DNA from: a virus
Direction: 5' to 3' (one strand)
Virus record (IMG/VR): IMGVR_UViG_3300021354_000450
Location: 62,001 to 126,000 of that record
DNA: 64,000 nt
A program made the position numbers and the translations under genes. The notes beneath the pieces are model-generated. The model was not told the DNA's origin and did no database searches. It saw only the letters and a list, made by a program, of their open reading frames with translations. Position 1 is the stretch's first letter; every line of letters starts with the position of its first letter. Shown here piece after piece: positions 49,439 through 61,400 of this stretch.

Positions 49439-52400
49439 CTAATTTTTTGGTAACTTAGCCAATGCTTTAGCAATAAATTTTGCTTGCGGAGTAGTATTTT
49501 TAGCCAAAGTACTATTTGAATCATACCACGAACTTGCAAATCGTTTAATAACTTCAAGTTTTGCACCTTCGATGATTGTAACTGATGCGGTATTAAGTGT
49601 TAAAATTCCTGTTGAAGAAATATTAAAATCAGAAGGAACACTAATATCAGCTGTAGATGTTGAATCATAGGCAATTTCTAAATCATGTTTAACAGTTAAT
49701 AACCCTGGTTTTAATAATAATTTTCCTTGGTATCTTACTTCTACCTGATCAGTAAAATTTGCATCTGAGGTAAAAGTTATACCTGTTAACAAATACGAAG
49801 GCGTTAAAACCGAAGTTGAAGTTGTATATTTTTGTGTTTCTTCAGTTGACAAAATTGTCTGATCTGTTCCTTGATCAATAACTTCGTAACCTGCATAATA
49901 AATTTCAGCAGGTGCTGTTCCTAATGTACTTCTACGTAATTGGCTAAGAGTATTTCCTTGTTTAATAAAAAATTCAATCCGTTCTTTTTGAATCAACACA
50001 ATTCCTGGACGATTATGACTAGGATCTGGTTCAGTTAAAACACTTGCATCTTCAACTTCTATTGTTTGATCATTTAAAGAAAAATTTCGAACCAATACCG
50101 TTGAGTTTGATTGACTTAATCTCTTATAATGGGTTCTTCCTAAAATATCACGAAATAATCTGTAAGCAACTGTTGATTCTCGATCTGCAAAACTTGTGAT
50201 TAAAACATAATCTTGAGAATTTTGATAAAAACCATTTCTTATCGTAACGGTTCTGTTATCAGGTCCAATTGAATAATCTAAATTTACTGTTAACGGACTT
50301 CCGTTATATGTAACCCAGACATAAGATGCATCAATACACGAACGTTGCATAACATATTGGCTACTTTCACTTACATTAAATCTTTCTGTTCTAATAAAAT
50401 CAGGATCGTGATTTGTAAATGTTGTAACTACAATTGAAGTTCCAGTTGAAGCAGGAGTTGTTAAATTTAATTGGTTATCTTGAATCAAATACTCTTGCCC
50501 TTCTTTAACTACAACTGCAATACTGTCACTAATTGACAACACTCCAGGAAAAAATTCAATTTGATTTGTTTGTTCATTTAAATTCCATTCTCGTAATGCA
50601 GCAACTTCGATACCATTGATATAAACTTCAATTTGAGATTGATCAATTCTTCCTAATTTAAAATCAATCGACTTACAAATATCAAATGTTGTTTGCTCAT
50701 TCTCAACTTCGTAATAAGTTAAAACAGGAGGTTTCAATCTTTTTCCATTTTTTGTTACAAAAACTTGATTATGTAACGGTTTTGCATTTCCTGGAATTGG
50801 ATTTAAAGTAAAAATTGACCTATTACTTGACGGAACTGTAATAATTTGATCAGTAATTTCACTAAAAGATTTTGTTGTTTCTAAAAACAAATATACTTGT
50901 ATTGTGCCTGATCTTTTAACTGTTATTCTTGCAGAACCACGATAATTTGTAAATGAATATTCCGGAGGGCTTATACTAACTCCATTAACTGAAACAAAAA
51001 TACTACCAACTTCACTATATCTAACAAACGAAGTAAAAACAGTTTCAGATAACGACGAAATCGAAGTTAATGAATCTAACAATTTAACCGTTCCTATTTG
51101 CATAGATGTAATACTTAGCCAGCCAGTTATTGGTGTAACTGAATTAAAAGTAAGTGTGTTATTTTGATAGTTAATTGTATAATTGTTTGAAGTAACAATC
51201 TGATCATTTAATAATACAGATACAGATTTTTCAGTTGATGGACAAATTCCAAGATCAAATGTTCTTATTGTTCCATCTAGATAATATTTTTTATTAATAA
51301 TCAACGGAGAAGAACTTACAGGTTGTGAATATACACTAATTCCAAATGCTTCTTGTATTTGTCCAGGAACGCATTCTTCAGGAGCAAAACTGTTAATTGA
51401 ATTTAAAAATCCATCATCATTCATTCCGGTAATATGTCTTGTTGAAGACGATCCACCATCTAAAATAATTTCACTTGGTGAAAGACCTAACGCGGTAGTA
51501 TTCTCTAAATTTCCACCGTTAACAATTGCATCTAAACTATCTTGATCAGATGGAACAACAGTACCGTCACTTGTTGAATATCTTAATACTACCTGTGTCG
51601 AAGATGTTGTGAATGCAACCTTTGGAATTGTAATTGTTGATGTTGTGATGTTTGAATTAATTTCAGTAAATTCTGATTTTAATGTTGCTCTTGCATACGC
51701 ACGAGTAGTTACAGAACTTGAAGTATGATTTGGGTTTATTGATTCTAGAATTGTTATAACCGGAGCTTCAGTATATCCACTTCCTGGATTTACAATTTGA
51801 ATATCAACCAATCCATTTGTTATTGTTGCAGTAACTGTTGCATTAATTCCGTTAAGCGTATTTGGAGCAGAAACAAAAACAGTTGTATATTCTGCAACAT
51901 AACCCGATCCAGGAACAATCATTGTTACTGTAGAAATAGCACCAGTTCCTAATCCAATTAATGTTTTAACTATAGAAGTCGAATTTACTCCATCAATACG
52001 TTTTCCACTTGCACTAGAATCTAAATTACTTTTTAAATAAACATTTACTTCTGTTCCAGAAGAAATAATCGTCGGAACTATAAATGTCTGTGTTGATGTA
52101 GACGTTGTTTTATAAGAAGTGTATCCTTCTTCAAATCCAAAATTATCCCAAGGAGTTGTTGACCACGGAATGTTGTTTGCATTCCACCCACCTGATGAAT
52201 CAAAAGGTAATCCAGTTACCTGTAATCCAGAATATTCGATACCAGTCATTAATTGAGCAAGATCTTTACCTGGCATTCCATATGAAGGGTTATAATAATC
52301 TTCGATTCGACTTGCAGCATTATATAAATCTAAATTTTTAGGATAGGTAATTTCAAGTATATCACCTGCATCTGGAATAAAAGATAACTTTAACGATGCA

Positions 52401-55400
52401 AATAGTTTTGAATATTCAGTATTTGGTTGAGGATTGTATAATTCAGTTGAAAACACAATAGTAAAAGAATCAATCAATTGAAGAATACCATTTTTTGTAA
52501 ATGTTATTAATTCTTTTTTAGTAATAGGAGGCCAATCTAATTTATAAGAAGTATCTATTCCATCACTTATAAAACTCTGTGTAACATATTGTGTTCCAAT
52601 TTCACGCTGTTTAGTAATTCTATCAAATTTTAATCTAATATAATTAGATCTCACAGGGCAGTTTCCAAGTTGAGCATATGCTCTTGCTGAAATTAAACTT
52701 GTACTTCCTCCACCATTAATAATTACAGTTGGTGTTGCTGTATATCCTTGACCTGGATTCGTAACAATTATTTGACTAACTTTTCCTAGACTAATAAAAG
52801 CAACTGCTGTTGCTCCAAATCCAGTATCACCATATGCAGGAACAATAGTAATATCAGGAGTTGAAGTGTATCCGCTTCCGCCTGTTGCAAGAGAAATAGT
52901 TTCAACTTGATATGTAAAATTATTAAACCATGCTTTCCATGGATATTGTAACAACATGTTATTTTCAAATTCAACTTTTTCAAATTTTGCAGTTGCTTCA
53001 TTATAATACAATGGCATATCAAAATCAGTATTAAATGTATTTGTAAGTTCAGTTGTTGTATATTGTTCTGTAAATTTTCTAATTTTAGTATGATACGGTT
53101 TAGCTTCTTTTAAGAAATCTTCAAAATAAGAAACATTTTGAAGATTAAATGTTGAAACTTGATCTAAGCTACCGGCTTGATTAACAACACTAATAAATGT
53201 TGTTTTAAATGCCCAGTCTAAAAATTTCTGTTCGCTCATTGCATAACGAACTGCTTTAAAAAATAGTTGATTCCAATATATTTTACATTCATTTATAAAA
53301 ATGTCATTTTTTATTGCATTTAAAATAAATGAAATTTCTGTATCTGGTGATTGATCAAATTGACTTTGATCCCATCCAAAATTTTGATCCCATCCAAATA
53401 ATGACGCAGAAGAATTCCATAAAGAATCTAAGAAATAAATGGTTCCATTTTCAGAATATACAATATCCCAATAAGGATCAAATGATCCTTGACTTCCGTT
53501 TGTTTTACGTAAAATTAAATAACGACCATCTCCACCATTTTGGACTTTAACATAACTGCCTTCTTCAATTGTTTGAAGAACTTGTAATGCATAAGGTTCT
53601 GCAACTGAAGAAACAATATTCTGAAAAGGATCAAAGTCTTTTGCTTTCCAATCAACATATTTCCAATACAACGGAGTATTATACGATTGAGTACGTGGTT
53701 TGATCCATTTAGACTCAGAAGAATTCCATTCATAAACTGCCCATTTTCCTCCAGAATTAACATCTGTTTGAACTACAACAGTATATGGTCGAACAACTAA
53801 TTCAGTAGTTGAATCATAATTTTTTCCACCATTAATAATATCAACAGATGTAATTCTTCCAAACATATCAATGTTTGCATATAATTCTGCTCCCGTTCCG
53901 TTACCTAAAATTGTAATTGTTGGAGAAGTTTTATACCCAAATCCTTGATTTAACAAAGTATTATTAGAATTTCCAGTTGTTCTAACATTAACAATAGTTC
54001 CGTTTGAATCAATTTCTGCTTCGATATATGCAGTTACTAATGAGTTTGTTGATATTAATTCAAAATTGTAAATATCTTCAACAATTGTATCATACGAATC
54101 ACTTGCCGGAATTGATTCAATTTCATTAAGATTTGAAAAATTAACTTTTCCTGTTACTATTTCATTAGCTAAAACGAAGTTTGTAAATTCAATAATATTA
54201 CGTAATGCTTCTTTACGATCAACAAATAAACTTTGACGAGGTCTGACTTCAATTCCATATTTTAATTTATTTGGTAACGAAGGATCAGGTACCGCATTAC
54301 CAAGACTATCATGTCCTAATAAACTATCAATTAATTTTTTCTCTAATAACCAATTTGGTTTACTATTTGGATCATTTTCTTGTAATAATAACCACTCAGT
54401 ATGTCTATTAGCTGAATCAGTTATTGTATCAAACGAGATGTTTAAATTAATTTGTTCAGACGTAATTAATGGTTTTGTATTTGCAAGTATAAATGCCGAA
54501 GGGCTAATAACAACTAAAAACTTAGCACCTGTGCTTTTAGGATCTGCAATTTGTTGAGCAACTTCATATGCAGGTTTTTTACGATTTCTTACGTTAGCAG
54601 GAACTGTGGTTTTATTTTTAACCCAATAATAATACACGTTTGAAAATGAATTTGAAACATTATTATAAACTTGTTTAACTGAAATTATGTTGTTATCATA
54701 AAATTTAGGTTGACCGCTTATTCCTTGCGTAAGCCCATCTGCTGTATCTGCTAATTGACTCCATTCTGAAGGAAGATATTCAGTACGAACCCATTCATAC
54801 ACATCAATACTACTTCCTGGAAAGAGATTATTCCAATTATTTTTTCGATATTCAAGTTCACCTTGTTCTGACCAAACAAATTTAACCGTTGATAAATCCC
54901 ACCAAAGTTCTCCAACATGTTCATCAATCCAATTTGTATTTGGATCAATATTAACTCCAGTAATGCCTAAACTATAAATTGCCGGATCGTAATGTGTGAT
55001 GTATCGTAATTCTTCAGCCGCTGTTCCTAATATATTCCCTTTAATAGGATCAATAACATCGATATAATCTTTAATTTGTTCTGAATTTGAATCAATTGTT
55101 ATTGCACGTTTAATTGGTGAAATATCAACTAACGGAATTTGAGATCGATGAACTGCCCAAGAATTAATTAATTTATTAATTTTATTAAATTCAAAAATTT
55201 GACCAATTCCAAAATTAACTCCGTTATCAATTTGTGACGGAGCTCCGACATAAATTTTATCATCTAATGTAAGAACACTTGTTCCAAACATTGTATTTGA
55301 TGTTATTTTATCACTTGTTAATTCTTGAGCATAAATCCATTTTGTTGAATTTGTTCCAAGGCGGTTATAAACATGCGCAGAACCAGCATTCGTATATTTT

Positions 55401-58400
55401 GAGGAAAATCTAGTACTTCCACTATCAAATGTTGTTGTAAGTTTACGTGCAATTGACTCAGAATTATTAACATAATTTGATTCAAATCCTAATGTTGTTA
55501 TTGTTGACGTTGAAAATCTTTCAGTATAATTGTCAAAAGTCGGACGTTTTGATTTTGCTCCGCCAATTGATGTTATAACAAGAGTATCAGCTGAATCATT
55601 TAAAGAAATATCATAAGCAAATGTTGTAGTTGATGTAATTGATGATAACGGTAAACTAATACGTTGATTATGATTAAATTTTGTTCCGTTCCAAACAAAT
55701 GTATCAACAACACCTGTTTTAACTCCAAGCCCGGGATCAAATGCTATCGGACTTGCAACAATTAAAAATTGCCCATCCTGTGACATCTTAACTTTTGTTC
55801 CGAAAATATCACCAATTCCCATCGGAATTGATAGATCATTGCCGGTAATAATTGTCGGTGAAGTTTGAAGATTATTATATATGTAAACTGCACCTATTGA
55901 AGTTAATTCTGCTGAAGTATAACCTGGAGCAGAAACAGCAATTCTTGATAAGGAATTATTACCTGCAATATCATATCCAAACTTATCTGACAAGTCTTGT
56001 GGATGAGATAAAAGAAAATCTTGTGTTACAGTAATAGCAGATGAAGTAACGCCAACTGTAAACACATATACTTTACCAGGTGATGAAGTTTCAATTGCTG
56101 GAGCTCCAACAATTAATTTATTAGTCGATGTTGAATATGCAATACTCCATCCAAAATTTACATTTGAACTAAGAGTTGGTAGTGTTATTACAACAGAAGC
56201 ATCTAATAAATGAAAAGTACTTTTATTAATTAAAGAAAGTTTAACAACTCCTGTTTTAATAAATGCAGAACTTTCACCTGCTGGATTAACTTTATTTGTA
56301 TTAGGAATTAATGCTTTTACACGTGAAGTAAACGGTGCTCCTGCAATGATTAATCCAAAATTTGGGTCAAATGCAAGACTTTGTCCATATTTTGTTGTTT
56401 CGTACCCCGGTACTTCTGCATAATAACTAGCATATACATCATTAATTGTAAAATTATCATACATTTGAAGATTACCAAAACTATCAGTAACCATAACATA
56501 TACTCGACCATAACTATTTGATGTTAATGGAATATAATCCGGAGCAGATATAATTGTAATATTAGAACTTGCATGACTTGCAATTGAAGTTCCAAAATGT
56601 TGAGCAGTAATTGAAGACACTTCAGAAGAATATGCTGTTCCTATATAATTATTTGTTTTTTTATAAACTTCCCAATTTCCTGTGCCGTTATCATCAACCC
56701 AAATATTTTCTCCAAAATTCCATCGATCAATAAATGGAATGTTATCAATTTCATCAGTTGTTTTAATACGTGACGATTTAAAAACAGAAACTAATCCTAA
56801 TACAGGATTATCTAATGATGGCAACGAAGTTATTGTTGATAATACTACAAATTGATTATCATTTATTACTTCTTGAACAACATAACATTGATTAATCTCT
56901 GTTGCTATATTTGTAACACTAATTAATTCATTAGGTAACAATTGATGAGCATAATATGTTGTAAGTAAAATTGATTGACCTGGAATATTAATAGAAACTG
57001 CGCTAATAAATGTAGGAATATCTGTAACTCGAAGAACATCCCATTCGCCATTTTCTAAAAATCCTAACCAAATTGTATTTCCAATTTTAAGACTTGAATT
57101 ATTTGCAATATCTAATACACTATTCTTATTATAAGCAGTAGCTGTAATATCATCAAATCTAACATAACCTGCAACAGGCACTTTAAAGATAGTATCATCA
57201 TATACAGTTGTTTGAAAAATTGATGAAATATTAAAATCTTCAGAAGTAAGAATAAAATCAGATTGATCTTTATAATAAATCATTGTTTCTGAGTTAACAG
57301 GTTTTTCTTGAACAAACTCAACAATTTGTGGGTTTTCTAAAAATTTTGACGATTCTAAATTTATTTCTATTTCTTGAAATGTATTATATCCACCATAATA
57401 ACCGATACGGAATGCCCATTCTTCATTAAAATTAAGACTACTACGATATCTGTTAAGACTTGCTTTACCTAAATTTGTTAAAGATTGTTTGGTACCTTTT
57501 TCACGTATAAAACCTTGATAAAATTTATATTGTGCAATCGAATCACCAATAATATAGTTTAAATATGGACGAGGAGTATATCCAGTTAAATGTTGAGCCA
57601 TTGATTGTTGAGCAATATCAAAGTTATCAATGTCTAACGAATAAAAATCTTCAAACTGATTTATCTTATAATCAAAATTTGGTAAAAGTTGTGAAACAGG
57701 TTTTTTATCTAAAAATGTCCATTGAGTAATATCAAATGCTTCTGAACCAGAAATTGACTTATTTGCAGAATAATAATTTCCTGAAAAACGAACAACATCA
57801 CTGATACTGTAATCAACAAATTTTTTCCAATCACTAATTTTAGCTTGATCAAAAACAAAACCTGGACTAAAAAAATCACCATTCCAATTATCTGTAACAA
57901 ATCCTTTTAATTTAACTCTACGTTGACGATATCCTGTTTCTTTATCATATATAACATCATTGAACAATGTAAAGTTTTTAAAAACAATTGCATGTTCTTT
58001 TTGTGTAACATTAATTTTTGCAAAGAAAATTCCTTCTTGTGTATTAATTGTCGAAATTGAAAATTCACCATCTAATCGAACAATTGAAAAATTATGTTTT
58101 GAAAAAGGAAACCCGTCTGCTTTTAATAAACTATATTCATAAAAATTATTAACAATACTATCAACAATACCGATATTAGAACGGAAAGTTAATTTATTAG
58201 CAAATGGACTTATTGTAATAACTGCATCTTCGGCCCAATTTTGTGTTGTCCAATATAAAAATTCTTTTGAAGAAAAATTATAATTTAAAATTTGATCTAA
58301 TGTTGAATTGTATTCATCAAATACAAATCCTTTTGTTTCTAACCATTTTCCATAACCTAATATTAAATCATACACTTCTTGGTGAGTTTGATATTCTTTA

Positions 58401-61400
58401 CCATAAGGAACTATAGTTTCAACAGTTTCAAATGAAGTTCTACGCAATACTCCTATTCCACCTTTTGTTGGTAAAGAAGGAAGTCCTTGATAATAAGAAG
58501 ATGTAAAAATTGTTCCACTATTATGTTTTTGTTTTACTCTATAATATCTGTCAACATAAAAAACAATTTCATTTTCATTATAGGTTGTATTTGAATCCCA
58601 CAGAACATATGTTTCACTTTCTCCGCCGACTCTTTCGATTTGAGTCGAGTTACCTTCAAACGGTTTAAAAATTGTAAAGTATGGACAGTATCTATCATAT
58701 CCTCTAACAGTCCATCCTATTTTAGTTTTTTGAATAATAAATCCAGAAATTCCTAAACTTTGAATAGGATTACTTTTATTGTAAAAAATTTGATAATCTT
58801 CTGCAGGAATTAACGACCCGGGATAAGGACTTGACGGATCAACTGCATCAATAACAACAGATAATTTATCTTTACTTACAAATGACCCAAGTTTAACCAT
58901 TAATCTATAATCTAAATTTGCAAGATCATGTTTAAGTTCTGTTATATAATTTGAATTTTTAGCAGTACCTGTTTCAATAAGCATAACACTATAACCTGAT
59001 GCTAGAACCCGAGTTCCGTCATCTAATGTGTTATTAAACAAAACAACTTTTGAAGGATTTAAAAAAGATCCTTGGTATCTATATTCACCTGATATATTTT
59101 TTTCAAGTCGACTTGGATCAAACATTAATGCAGAATATGATGCAGGAGATGTTAGTGCTAATAGTAACTGACAAGTAAATGGCCACCAACTGCTTCGACG
59201 CCATGCAGTTTCTGCAGGTGCTTGATCACCAACTTTCCAATTTGAAGAAATTTGTTCACTTCTTAACAGAATAATACGATCTGGATCATCAACATTAATA
59301 ATCGGTGTAGTTGCTAACTTTAAATCAACTGGACTTATTAATTCTCCATATTCGTTTACAGGAATTATATTACTTAAACCAGGTCGAGCAAACATAGGAT
59401 TAATAATACCTGTATTTGCGTTTAGACCTTTTTCAAGATCATTCCACATTACAAGATTACCACTTGTATATGGTGCTTCACCATACGTAGTTTTCCACCA
59501 GCTAGGTTCTTCACTTAACCCAAGCATTTCCCACGGATGTGAATGAGGACGATCAGTATCATAAAAATACTTATAAACACTTCTCCAATAACCCGTTAAT
59601 GGATTTTTTGAAAGCGTGTCGATGCTTCCTGTATAATTGAATGTAAATGAATCTAATTCGTCAAATATCGAATTAGAAATATAATCAACCCCAAAATATC
59701 CTGCCCATTTTAGAAAATCAGCAGACAGAAGATTTGTAATTTCTATCTGAGAAAAATTATCAGTTCTAAATGCACTTGGCATAATTGTTAAAATATCTAA
59801 CAACTCTGAATTATATTCTGTTTTAATATTGTTATAAATTCGAGTTTCATATTCTAATAAAATAGCATCTCGGTAATCACCATATGTTAATGTTATACTT
59901 CCGTCATGCCCTTGAAGAACTTCACGTGGTTCACCAACAAACGTATCATCTAAATAAATCTGAGGTTTAAATTTTGGAAAAAGACCAAGTTTAGTCGGTG
60001 TAGGCGGAACAAAACTTCCATCTGTATTTGAAAAATCCAAAATTGTGATTATATCACCTTTTGTTAAAGAACTTATAATTCTAATGCTAGGATCATATTT
60101 TTCAACGATATAATCATATCCTTTTGTTAATAAAATATCATTTTTATAAACTAAAACTGATCGTTGACTTAAAATTGTATCATCAAATATTGTTGAAATA
60201 TTATAACGAACACTTTTAATATCATTAACTGTAAAAATTTTAGTTGTGCAATTGTTTCCAAAAGCCAACATATCTGAATTTTTATAGCTTGTAAAATCAT
60301 CTTTTGTAGAATTCATCGATATTAATGCAATATCTAATGATTGAGCTGGTGTAAAGTTTCCTTTTAAATTTGTTATGTTTCTTAATAAATTTGATTTAAA
60401 TTGATTATAATCAATTGCAACCTTTCGTATACTTGAAATAAGATTATCTGAAACTTCTCCACCTAAGAAATAATGAGCAAAACTTATCGGATTGCAATGA
60501 CTTACTAATCTTGAACCAAAAGAACTTACATCTGAAATATCTCTTAGATTACTTAACCCAGGAAAAACTCCATTAAATGTTTGAATAGAATCAACCATTG
60601 TTTTTACATGATCACTAATTTCAGTAAATGTAAATTCTTCAATTGATCCATTGAGTGGATTGTTGGTTAAATTAGTCGGTGGTTCATAAAATCCATTTGC
60701 ATTTGGTGTGTTATTAGTGTATAATTTTAAAAGAACCTTATCATTTTTTGAAAAAGTTGTTGTTGAAACAATAAAAGAACGGTTAACATTGTTTGTTTTA
60801 ATGTAATCAACATTATGAATTTGTTTAACATCATTAATAAAAACTTCAACTGTTAAATCTGAAACATATCCAGGTTCGTTAATTGAATTAATTTCAATAA
60901 ATGTTAAATCTTCAGTAAGAACTTGATATTGTAATATCGGAATTGCTTTGTCAACTGTTTTAGTCCAAACTGTTTTAAAAGTTTCTCCTGTTAACGAATT
61001 TATTTTTAAAAACCCGTTTGAAACATTTCTTACTTCGGTAGTATTGTTTACAAAATTTGTAAAAGAATCTATCATATAGAAATTCTTAAATAGATATTCA
61101 CCAACATTTGCAACATTTTTATATGCTAAATTAAATCCTAAAACAGAGTCATAAACTGTGCCAAGTTCATACCCGAACATTTTAGTTCCTGCAAATGAAC
61201 TATCATATATTGCCGTATCAGAAAATTTATTTCCACTACTATCGTATAATTCCCATAATGGTGCTTGATTTAATCCTGTTTTTTGTTGAGAAAAAATCCA
61301 AGTTGTTCCATCAAACCACCAACTAGTTCCTGCAAATTCAGTTCCTTGTTTAACTGATACTGCTTCAAACAATTTTGGTTCTGAATCAAATACTTCTTCT

